From contig JAVHNS010000004.1 of assembly GCA_036872755.1 (NCBI GenBank), positions 2,294,001 to 2,358,000 on the forward strand: a DNA stretch of 64,000 nucleotides. The letters are read 5' to 3'. Source of the stretch: Orbilia blumenaviensis (lineage: Eukaryota > Ascomycota > Orbiliomycetes > Orbiliales > Orbiliaceae). Below are positions 35,301 to 47,000 of the stretch, in pieces. The notes below the pieces were generated by a model. The model did not search any database. It saw only the letters and a list, made by a program, of their open reading frames with translations, and had not been told where the DNA came from. Each line of letters opens with the position of its first letter. Within the stretch, counting starts at the first letter, position 1. The position numbers and the translations under genes are program-made.

Positions 35301-38300
35301 GGCAATCTCAAAATAATGATTTCATCACTCTCAATATCCGGACGGAGTAAAAAGGATATTCGAATGTCCAAGGTCCTAGAATCTAGTACAATGCCTCGGC
35401 TGCAGGCGCAGGACTATATCGTGTGTACGAATGGCGTAATATTGAAGTTCTGAGTCAGGGATTTCGTTTGAGGATACTAGTACAATGGACGACAATTGTC
35501 CCCGTATAAGCCGAATTTGTGTGCTGTGCCGTCAATGTACTCTGCTAAGGACAAAGGCAACTTCCTTGGCTCGGATATAACACGCGCATGTAGCTGAAGA
35601 AAGAAACAAAAAAAAATTAATGTAGGTAATAATTATACTATGGAATTTGAAAATATTGATTTTGTTGTTCGCGATTTATGGCAGGTCTGGGAAACCTGTG
35701 TGGGAAGTTATTGGGGAAGAAAAGCACCGTAGGCCAATATTGCTATAGGCCGATGTCGAAGCAGGGCTGGCTGGCCTCAAGCTAGGTAGGGAAACCCAGT
35801 ATATATATATACCAGATCAGCCAATGACTGATACGGATGGATGGACGGTAACAACAAGTTCCCGGATACAAGCAATTAACTGGTTTACAAACATACAACA
35901 TCAGTCGATTCGAATCCGACCTGCTGGATCGCTTACATCCGTATGTATAGGGTTAACTTGAAACATATATTATCGATATCTATGTTAATATATTTCATTA
36001 TGAGATGAGATCCTGAGGTATCTCGCGGCTGCTATTCAATCAAGGTACGGTAAGGGACAGATTTGAATTCGTCATAGTACATGCAAAGATTGGTGTACCA
36101 ACATGTACATAACCTTGTCACAGGCCGGCGGGGCTCCATAGACATCAATTTATGGCCCCTTGGTCATGGGTGTGGGATGACAAGGAGCTAAATAAACAAG
36201 ACGGCATCGGCGTCTAGACCCTCGCAAGTTCAGCCCAAGTCCAGCGGCATCTTTGAGACACCAGGCCTAAATGTCACGAGGGGCACCCTTTTCATTTGAT
36301 CTTTGCAGCCGTTGATATCATAACCGAATTTGACAAGAAACTCTAAAACATTTTGTGGCACATTCAACCGTTCGATATATTGCCGAGTTAGCCCTGCTAA
36401 GAAGGGGAATAAGAACAGGTATATGTACGCCACGCATGCATGTTTTAATTGTCTACCACGCTCACTGGTAAATGCTATTACTAGGATATTGGATCGTGAA
36501 AGGGACATACTCGGTTGTGGAGATACAAACGGTCTGGTGGGTTTCAGCCATTGCATTGCAGAGTTGTGTGGCGATATGCACTGGGGATAAAAAGGCTGTA
36601 GCTATGTCGACCTCCCGGCGTCGAACTTAGGAAAACAACGTTAACGTCTTGAAACCTGCTTTGCAGGATCAGGTAGAAGCAAATATATTTGTTCTAGATC
36701 CGAACAAACAGAACTTGAACTTCGGACCAAACCATCCTAAATGGGTTTCGGATCCGGAGTTTAGTAAAACAATTGCCATTTTATATTATTTTTGGTTTTT
36801 GGTTTTTCAATTTCATCCACTAATATATTCATTTTAAATTTATTTATACCCTTCCCTTGCGAGATTGGACTAATGGAACCAACTTGCTAGACTTGTGAAT
36901 TAACAGGGTGAAACCATCAACAAGATAGCTTATCTACTTGCTGCTGAACCGGCGCCTGGCGAATGCGGACTGCGTAGTGCTTGGGGCATATGCAACCCGC
37001 TTTTCGCCCTCATCAGGCGGCAACAATTCTAATCCTACCAAGTTCATGAAGAATACCAAAAGCGCATTGGTTTCGACTGGAACAGGAGGCGACCGATTAC
37101 CTACTTGTGGCGGAAAACGCCATGAGGTGGTAGATGTTCAAACACTGAGAACGAAATCTGTGTGGTTGATACCGAAATTAATTGCGGACTAATACGGCAA
37201 CATGTCCGTTAGCCATCACATCAACTTCTCAACCTCCTGGGCAGACAATGACCGAAAGGAAACTACATGGCTGTACACGTCCAAATATGGACCTTGCTCA
37301 TAGGACAGGTTACGCTTGTTTTGGACGATGTTGCCAGAATTGGCCGGTCCTTTGCATTCGGGGCGTGCATGCAGCTGGTTCAGGCACTACGCAGATGCGG
37401 AGTTTACTCTTAGTCCAAGCCAACTTCCAACATAGCTTGAAGAAACAGAAGTTGAAGGTGTAGGTGGCTTTTCATATACACAGTACGTAACCGCAAGCCC
37501 CGTTCCGCCGCTTGTTTGTCAACATGACCAACGTGGATTCCTCGGCCGTGTCGTTCGCTATTTCCAGCATAGTCGTTGGTCTAATCGGGGACTGCCCAAC
37601 TCCAAGCGCTGCTTCACATCCGCCAACAAAATTTAAAATCCGCGGTGGAATATCGATCTTCAAACCCAACTTACCCATCTCTTACTTAATTATCACTCCA
37701 CCTGTCTGTGTGAGCTGCAATCTCCTTGCGTGGGATCGTCATGACATTGTCGGGAACTTGCGACCAATAGGTTGGACGCTTGGAACCCGGTTCAGGGAAT
37801 AGCACTGACCGCTAGATCTTGGTTCGGACTTTATGTTTACCAGCGGGTTGGTTTCCTCGATCTGATTCGGTCCCGTCGCTATAGCTCGGTCGACGCCCCT
37901 TAGCAAACATAAGTTATCGAGTCCCATGCCTCCAGGCGCCCGATCCCGGACCATCTGCCCCCCTCAGGTTAACCAATGAAAAAATTTACATCATGCAGTA
38001 TTTCATCATGTTAGTAGCTTTCACGTCGGGCATCCGATCATCTCCGCAGAATGTTGGAAGTATATGGAGGTACCACCGGTTTGTTACCCCTTGGTCAACT
38101 GGCTCTCCCTAAAACGCAATAGTAGCGCGACCAATATGGAATTTTCGGCAGTCGCAAGCCACATTCTTGGTACCTGCTCCCATAGACAGAGTCTAGACTC
38201 TGGCCGAAGAGACCTAGATCATCATCGACCCGTTCCTTGATTTTAGCTCACAGGAGTTCTCTGGTAGCCTAAGCAAGGCCACAGTTGGCTTTCTGTCAGA

Positions 38301-39815
38301 AATCCACCGAAGTTTGACGTTGATGAATGGACTAGTGTTGGGTACAATGTTTGACCGGCAATATCGTGAAGGAACAGACACGAACAGATGGAGATAGCCG
38401 TTTTTCTATATTCTGGCTCTCGTGGATAGCGCTGATTATCGAGATCCCCACACCTACGGTTTGGACATTCCTTATACCCGTCCAGAATTTTGGAAAAACC
38501 GCATACCCTTCCTACAGACCGCACATACCCTACCAGATGTCATACATACAGGGAAACTTTCCCGGGGTTTCCGTATCTTGCAGGTACAATATCTACCCTT
38601 TAATGATTTGGCCGTTATCACCGAGAAGTGAGGTTAGGCGTCACCGCAGAACCCAGAGGTGGCCCATAGTACCAGTGCACTTAGCTAATATATTGATGGC
38701 TACGGAGTATTGACTGTATATAGTCTATATCGGCCTACTCTGCCACTATTAACCAGCATATATTTCCACGTGGTTGACAGGCCTTTGGATACCCTTCAAG
38801 CGATAGGAACTCCAAACGTGCCACAATAGCCACAGAACAGCCAAAATTATCTCTTTTGGGAAAAGAACTGTTAAACGCTCGACCTAAAGTAGCATATCAA
38901 AATGCCACAAGCCAAAGATCCGACAAATGGAATGCATGTCAACGCCACCAGGAATGCCCTCTTTTTTTTTTTTTTTTCCTCACGAACTAGCATTGATGTG
39001 ATAAATTCCATAGAAGTACTGGTACAGGAGAAACAGAAGGGAGGAAGAAAGAAAAAATAATGATAGGTTCCAAGCTATAGGGCAATCCTGAGCGGCCGGA
39101 CAGATACGAACCACCAGCATACCACTGTGGCTAGCCTGCGGGACTAGCAGCCTATCTATCGACTGACTATTTAATTGGCCTATTAGCCTACCCATGATCA
39201 GTAACAAGTTCGGTGCAACTATGCAACCCTACATTATCGAATTGTAAGACTGCAGATCTGCCGAGACTGATTTACAGACTAGTTACAATCAGGTTATAGA
39301 AGAAGCAACACATTTTGGTACCTAGTGAGTAGAACTGTTTCCGCATTACATATTCATACTTAGGTGTGTTGTATAGTGTATGAAGGTATTTTGTAACATA
39401 ATCACTAGGTAGTCGGTTCGCCCCGGCTTGGAGTCCGGCATTAGGGTCCTATTGATATCAATTGGTTACGACAAGTCACTTAGTTAACCAATATACTTTC
39501 TTCCACCTTGCTGTTAATATCTGCGTCTATAATGTTCCTTAATTAAAGCCTGATTGAAATCATTCCTGCGATTTTGGTCAGTCAATAGATAGTTAGAAGC
39601 AAATGAGTTCATAGTATTCTCGAAAAATATTCTTTGATACTCATGTATTGTGCGGTTTCAGGACAGTTTTGTGAGACCGGCGTAGTCTGGTTCTCGAGAT
39701 ACCATAGTGCAGTAGTGGCAACGCGAAGTTCGAAGAGAGAATCTGTATTATTTGACTGATTATATATATATTGGCTACGCTTTAGAACACATTCAATTAT
39801 TAAACCAAGTAAGAT
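32386..39815. other. 7.4-kb stretch without a supportable gene
   Basis: The longest gene-free interval. It begins with the promoter side of the 31-kb gene. Simple sequences are a (TC)n array (about 33470-33538), AAAT repeats near 34980 and a T15 near 38962. Dozens of short frames occur on both strands. Two places look faintly coding: minus 36230-36640 and plus 38440-38630. Neither can be joined into a gene or named. It may be a relic-filled, rapidly changing segment, but no terminal repeats or target-site duplications were seen. Confidence 0.5.
33470..33538. repeat. (TC)n microsatellite
   Basis: Imperfect TC/CT dinucleotide array interrupted by CGTC and TTTC, ending in GCGCGC. The flanking sequence also carries a short ACACACAC run. 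Confidence 0.85.
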
Positions 39816-41953
39816 TTACTGAGTCTTATTTCCTATCGGATTTGGAGGTAAACTTAAATCGTGACTACCCGGATTGATATCCGCTATAGGTGCAGCTTCG
39901 AATTTTATGGGCTCCGGCTGGTCTGATAATTCCGCAGGAGGCCTATAATCTCCAGGTAACTCCCCACGATATTGCTTGCATCCAATGAGCTCGGATTGCC
40001 CATGACCCGCATCCATCTCGTGCCTCTGGTTCCCTTCCAATTCTGCCATCGGAGGAGGCGGCAATTTGGGGATACTCATATTCCGCTTTCTTCGCCAGAA
40101 TATTAACCATCCAATTACCCCTAACGCAATGACACCGCCTACAGACCCTCCCGCAATAGCCGCCACAGGTGGTTGTTTATTGGTTCGACCCTCATCACTA
40201 TCGCCTGCAGGAGGACTCGAAGCTGTCGGCGGTGGCTCGGTTTCTGGCGGAATTACCTTCTGTTCCCCTAGAGTGGCTACAATCCCACCTTTTTTGATTT
40301 TAACAAAGGTATCTTCTGTGACCCTCTGTCTTGCTTTTGCCAGACTTGTTTGGTTATTTTGAAAATCCAACCACGCGTATGCCACTCTTAGGAACGGTGC
40401 CCCCAAAGTAATTATATCGTCCGTTTCTTGCACAAGAAGTTTACAAGTCGTCTCATTCACCTTAGCTACCAAGTCCTGTGCTGTCAGAGTGATGTTTATT
40501 CCCTCGAACTCAAACCCAAGTAAAACATCCAACTTTTCAACAGCATCGCAGTGGACAAAGTACGCATATCGCTGTCCCACGAATGCGTTCATAGCCGCTA
40601 TAATCGAATTTCGATAAACTTTTGGGATTCCAAGATACTGGTCGTCGAAGATAATGACTGTTCTCTGATAAGCGAAAGAGACGGAAAACACAGATCCGCC
40701 GTTTTCAAATAAATTGAATTTTCGGACGACAAGTTCTCCCGCACCACTCGCGTTCGGCCATGTGTATGTTATCATGGGAAGCTCATATTTTGCGGTGTTT
40801 ACGGCCCCGAGGGTTATCTGGCTCCGGTTTACATCTGAAGTCCCGTGCATGTTAGTCTAATTATAAATATAGAGAAAGAGGATCGTCTGTGGCGCTTACT
40901 GTATGCATCCCAGTACAAGCCTAACCCCGCCACGTCAATCAACTGCTGCCTCTGAATAGCATCTATAAACGGCGTCCCTAGTATCTCTCCGTCGGTTTTC
41001 TGTAGCAAGTCGTTCCCACCAAGCCCGAGTGTTGGAACGCCATAAAAAAAAGTCGCAGCGGTAAATGTAAAATTGTTGACTTGGATTTCACCCAGAGTCA
41101 TCCTACCATAGGCGAAGGGGCCAGAAATAGTCTTGTCAACCAACTGCACAAGATCCGGGAATACGGAGACCGATGAAGCATTTGCGGGGTACCGAGAGTC
41201 TAGTGGGAAGGCCAGGCAGTTCAACAATCTAATGAGCCATTTTTATCTTTTCTTAATGATAAACGGGATATTGGTGGTGTTATTGACATATTAATACTTA
41301 CAGACCCCATATATACCAATAACATCGCACTGCACCTTGCTAGGACACTGGTCCTCCTCATCATAATCCGTAGGTACCCAGCTTGCGAGATCCCCGGTAA
41401 GGCGGACGGTAATCTCCTGCGGTGGCGAACCTATTTATTTAAGATATTAGTCAATGGTCTCGTTCTGTTTTGTAAGTTGAATATGTATCGAGTAGTTTTA
41501 TAATCTAAAAGGCCTGGAATCTAATTGACCCCAAGCCCCGCAGGTCCTGGTATAACAACCGGACTCTACTAACCGCTAGGGGGGTGAAAGGCAAAAGACC
41601 CTCAACCTACCAAGCGATATATTCACAATAAAACCATATGCATAGTCTTGATACGGATCGTAATACTCCTATCAGAGGAAATTAATTAAAATCAGCGTTC
41701 TATAAAATTAGGCGTTGATCTTGTTAAACCCATACAGCGTTTATAAGATTAGGGACTACGGAACCTGGTACACGAGGTCATCCAGAACCAGAATATCTTC
41801 TCGCGCCGCATTTTGTCGCACGCTGACCCCGTTTCCCGGCACACATGTTACTCCGAGGGATAGTAAATGTATGGTGAGTATAAGAAGCCAGATCCCCCAT
41901 TCGATGCTAGCTATCACGTTACCACAGCGTTTTGGTGCCATAGATGTGCGCAT
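39816..41953 (-). CDS. Pepsin-like (A1 family) type I membrane protein, catalytically dead
   Basis: Exons on the minus strand: 41953-41765, 41668-41611, 41430-41302, 41228-40900 and 40834-39816; about 574 residues. A signal-peptide-like segment (IWLLILTIHLLSLGVTC) lies near the start. YDPYQDYAYGFIVNISLG and SPPQEITVRL match the usual opening of fungal aspartic proteases. Where DTGSSDLWV is expected the protein reads TGDLASWVP, and at the second site DTGT is replaced by FDDQYLG, so both catalytic Asp-Thr-Gly motifs are gone. TLGAPFLRVAYAWLDFQNNQ is the typical C-terminal pepsin motif. After it come a Pro/Thr-rich stalk, a membrane helix (SVGGVIALGVIGWLIFW), RRKR and a Pro-rich cytoplasmic tail, as in yapsin- or OpsB-like proteins. 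The obvious GTAAGT...TTAG intron between exons 3 and 4 leaves the frame off by one base, and the donor of intron 1 (GTTCCG) is weak. It could be a decaying gene or have another splice pattern. Confidence 0.72.
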
Positions 41954-44099
41954 ACATTATAAATTCCATGAATATGTTGAATTTTAGCGTTATGGACGAG
42001 AGATCGGGGTTGGTCTGTTGTGAGCGACCTTTGCTGTGTTAAAGACTAATCGATTTCTGAAGGCATGTCAGCTCCCGCAGGTTGGGTTATAAACCCCTCA
42101 GACATTTTTGGCAATGTGTATTAAGATCTCCTGCCTAGTAAAAAGGTTCAAAACTCGGACTCTCGGCCGGATTGGATCCTGGAGAGATATATACCCCCCC
42201 AAAATCTGCTATACTCCATATATTCCAAACTTGAGCCGCCCCGAAAATGGGCTACACTGGGCTAGGAAGGGAAATTATCGCATTCATGATGACAAACAAA
42301 GCTGTGTTTCTCTCGCTTGGTTGTATTGAAACTTATAATATTAATATATTTAAGAATAGACAATTGAAAGATTGGTTGATACTGGTCTTGGTGTTGTCTA
42401 GTTCCAACGAGACCAGTTGATACTGCGCTGAGAGCACGGCACAAAGGGCTTGGCTGCTTGGCTTAGTGGGGTAGTAGCTCAGGGTTAAGAATATTAGCAG
42501 GGCTGGCCTACTTAAATTTTTGAGGCTCACGAACGTTATTCTGGGGGCCACATAAAGGCCCAGATTAATATCAAGGTTATAGTACACAATGACATTGTAA
42601 GGCAGGAAGGACTTTGGGTTTTATAGGCGACCTGGCACAAAAAAGGGTTGGTGAACTGGCTGGCGCTAGTATGCGTATGATCAAAGTACACCATTTAGCG
42701 ACAAATACATAGGGCTCTCGTTTATACATCGGAAAATGCTTAATATGAAAAACGTGTGGACATATGGTTTGGTAATGTTGGGGGGAACAACCTTTAAATA
42801 GGCGTTGAGGCTGGTTTACGAGACCAGTACCTATTATATAAACCGTCTTTCATAGTCAAGGAGTAAGATTGTGCGCCCTCGCTAGGGTGGTTCGTTTTCG
42901 TAGAGCTCTAGAATTCTGCAGAATATTCATGACAATATAGAAATAATTTGATAGTATATGAAGGGAGCCTATGTCGTGGATTCGATCCTATAAACACGTC
43001 AAGTCATCAACATTTTATGTAAGAAACACTACGGGGGATATTATGGGGGATGCTGAAAAAAAAAAAAAAAAACCATTAAGTCTATTGCGTAAATATCGAT
43101 ATGTTTGGTCAACTAGGCCGGTGCACCCTAGCTTGGAGTTTGAAGGGTTCCGAAGTGATATCATGATATGCATATGCGCCGGCCTTCTCTAAACGTCCTT
43201 CTCCGCCCTAGGGGTCCAACCCTGTTTTTGGAGGTATTTTGTAACAGAAAATAAAGGACTAAGAGTTACTTAAAGTTACCTCGTAACATTGCTGCAGCTG
43301 GGGTGTTCGAGTTCAGCCCCAAAATCTGAGGACACCCTCAATTTGAACGGTGCGGGAATGTCTTACTTGCGTGACATCGGTGCCAACGACGTAGTGGAAC
43401 GACCGCTACATAAAGGATTATACCCCAATAACTAATAAACGGCAGTAATTGACCGAGTTTACAGACGAAGTCACGGCGGTTCTCCGTTTAGCTGAAAGCC
43501 ACCTCGCTAGAATGGTGATAATTCCGTCCATTCAGGATGAAGAATAACATTCAGACCTATCATACAAAGATATATCCCCACCATAATCCTCGCCAAACCC
43601 TGTTCAAGCATCTCCTCATCTAAGGATTTCACAGCTTTTGCCACACAAGTTGGGCGCTCAAGTTGGTAATTTGCCATCTGAGAAGCAGCTTCTGTCAATA
43701 ATTTCCACTTTAGATTCCTCTATCGTTCTTTCGCTCAACTGAGACTTTGACTGAGAGGTCCACTACCTCTCATGTAAGAGATAAGAAATAAAAAATAAAA
43801 ATAGAAGACGAGAAAAAACTAAAGCGAAAACGAAAAGGACAGCAAAGAAAGACAGAAAATAGCAATAACAATAAAAGCGACGGCTCGAGTAATATACAAC
43901 TCCGATAAAGATGCAAGTTCCACTAGAAAAGGAGAAGAGTGGAGCATAGTAGGAAAGCAAATCATGAAGCAAGAAAGTTACTGGACACTTATACGATAGA
44001 CCCTGAATCAAAGAGTGACACGGGTGATCATTAGTGCTACAAAAGAGCAAAGTATCGGAAGAGAAAGGCCGATCACTAAGAGGCCGAGTCACATTAGGT
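41954..44099. other. Spacer between DOA10 and the pepsin-like gene
   Basis: Left: promoter side of the pepsin-like gene. Right: 3' region of DOA10. It carries an A17 run near 43056. The frame at 43507-43698 (minus) and the A-rich frame at 43763-44170 (minus) have no recognisable content. No gene is supported. Confidence 0.55.
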
Positions 44100-47000
44100 T
44101 TATTCAGTGGCGGTTTGAACAGAGCTGTCCATCCGTTCGAGTACATGTGCAGGCCGATCAGGTTGCGCATCGTCTAAGCCAGGAAGGTTTTGTACCTGTT
44201 CCCGCTCGTCTACATCGTTGTTCTCGCCGTTGGGTTGGCCTTGAGCGTTCAAAAGTGGCTCTGCTTCTGGGATTATAGGTGCTGTAGCTGCTATCGAAGC
44301 TGATCGGGTTTCGGGGGGTCGGTCGCCGTGGTCATGAAGTTGCTCCCCAACTAGATAAATCTCGTCTCGTAGACTTTGCTTCCACTGATCAAACAGTGTA
44401 TACAAAAAGTAGACTCCAATGGAAGCCACCGAAATAACCAAGACAGCAGGGTACGAGTAGCGATATATCTGATGGGATAGCTCAGGTGATGCTTCTTTGA
44501 CTTGACATTGGGATTCGAAGTTAGAAAATATTTCCATTCACTAGGCCTGTAGTTTCTGTTACTCACCGATGAAAGTGTTAATAAAAAAGCCAACACCCAA
44601 AGGAGCAACTAAAGCCGCCAACATTGCGCCACCAGCCGGGAGAACAAATTTCTTTGTCGCTATCCCGACATCTGGATTAAGATAGCCGTTTGCCACAATT
44701 GCTTCGAGAGACCGAGACCATGCGGATTCTCTGTCAAGAAGGATCATCCTACCAAGCATCTTGACATATAATACCCCAAGAGTCCAATCCTGAATAAAGT
44801 GTATAACGTGATTATTATCGGTTGAGAAGTATGTGTGCAAGGGCAATATGATATACGCTTCCATCACGAAAGCGAACAATGTTGGGAGGACAACAACGAA
44901 AGCCCCCAAGACATACACGATTTTGAGAGCTCGGATAGTGCAGGTCCATGCCGTTTGTTTGAAGGCTTGGAGGTTTGCAATAGCCGACTTCATTCTTCCA
45001 GTGGCCTCCTTTGCGGCGTTGAAGCTCGATACTATTAGGATAACTGCCCCAAGAGCATAGAGACCAAGGGAGAATGCGTAAAGGTCGTTCATCCGAAGAG
45101 ACCCCGGCAACATCATCCCTAGTATAAAGCGCCCAAAGACGAGGGGCCCGACGGTAACAGCTGCACCAGTGCAAGCTGTAAAGAACCATATAAGGCAGAT
45201 GACGAGGCCGATCCTCGTCCGGAAGTTGGGCGGTAGGTAAACGTGAGTTACGTTTTCGCTATTCGGCCCAAAGTCCCCATCCACAGGGTCGTGGATGTTA
45301 TCAATTCTCTCATTCTTGTCGTTTACTGGTATGAAGAGGTTCTCTCGCGAGGGTCTGACACTATCTTTGGCGGGGGCGCGCACGAATCTGCCATTTCGCT
45401 CAAAGACGACGGTGAGATCAGCCGGACTATGGGCGCCCTTAGAATCCGAGACATCGTTGCCCCCGCCTTCGGTTTCGACAAGGGTGGGAATGGTCCCCTT
45501 TCGTTGTAGGAGCCAGGCAGTCCAGGTTTTCCGAACGAAAACCCCCTCCTCTTCTGCCCGGCGCTCGCCAAACATGAAAGACGAGAGACGGAGCGCCTTA
45601 GCACACTGCCTAAACCACCAACCATATATTTTCTCGAGGATATTGGCGGGTCGGAAGTATTTTATGGCAAGAGGCATAAAAATGTTGTAGAATAAGAGGT
45701 CGACGGGGAACTCGAGAACTGGTTCATTTGAGGACCAATGAACTGGCAGTAAACCGGAGAAAGAATAATGGAGGGACCACACAACTCCGCCTAGGAACAT
45801 TATCACCAGAACTCCATAGATTATTGCGCTAAAGCCGATCTTCTTGAGTTGCGTGGTAACAGGACGCTCCAAAACCTCTTTAACAGGGTGGAAAGTTGGA
45901 TCGTCTGGGTCCCGGATGAAGTCTAGTTGCGATAAGTTAGCATCAGTAGCCGAAGAGTACCCTCCTATCTTTCCTGTTCCGAAACTTACACAGGACGCCA
46001 TCTCGCATGATACTCCGGCACATCGACACAAAGAGGGCGAAGTGGAACATGTAGCAGGTACCGATGAACCAATGCACGAAAAGAGAAGTGAACATAAACT
46101 CCTTCAAAAATAGCCAGCGATTCCATATTGTGGCATGCTCAAATAGAGGAAGAAGAGCGAGGTCTATTTGCCGTATTAGCCTTGGTAATATACTGATAGA
46201 ATATGATAATGGGGGGGCATAATTACCTAGTAAGAATCCACAGTAAAGCGGGAAAACGAACATTTCGATCCCTATTATGAGCACCACTTTCATAACGCTA
46301 CCCGCTTGGATGAGCCCTTCCACTACTTTGCCGTCAAGACCCCGTGGGTGAATTCCCTTTTTGGCTAGGTTCTTCTTGTGTTGGAGGTAGAATGCTCCCA
46401 TCACGCTGATGAAGAAATACCCTGCGATGACGATGATTATCCGATCAAAGGGTGTCCACATTACAACATCCCGTTCCGCGCTAACAAACTCCTGGACAAA
46501 AGTACTATTTCCACCAATGGTATCCTTAAAATCAGGAGACGAAGAGTTGAACGGAGCTGTACCCTCAAGGTTCGAACTGACATTTTGGACTATTGTTGTT
46601 TGGTAGTTTAGCAGCCCGTGAAGCTTTTGGAAGACACTTGTGCCATTGAACCCGAGCAGACTAGCGGTTTTGGAGACACCTGCAAACGCTTTGTCAAGTG
46701 ATTGCACTGAAGGCCATTTGAACAATTGAAGAGGGTTCTGTGGACTTTGGGAAGTTCGCATAGATGCTATGTGGTTGATTAGGGAACCAATACTCTTATT
46801 TATGCGGCTATGTGCACCAGTCGCTAGATTTTGGGTGAACTCGGAGGTCCCTTGGCTGTAAGCAGCTTGCTTTATGTAGGGGAAAATCCAACCAGCTGGC
46901 CTCAGAAGCCATCTTCCACTGAGGTCGGAGAAATATATCAAGAAGGATCCGAACATGATAGCGAGGTCAATTAAGAGCTCAATTATGAAGATGATAGCTT

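Noticed and set aside
35905..35925. GATTCGAATCC T-loop-like motif as part of a tRNA
   Set aside because: No acceptor, D or anticodon stem can be built around it; the motif is a chance palindrome.
43507..43698. 63-codon minus-strand frame beyond DOA10
   Set aside because: DOA10 ends cleanly at 44100 and the frame lacks a start context, splice partner or known motif.
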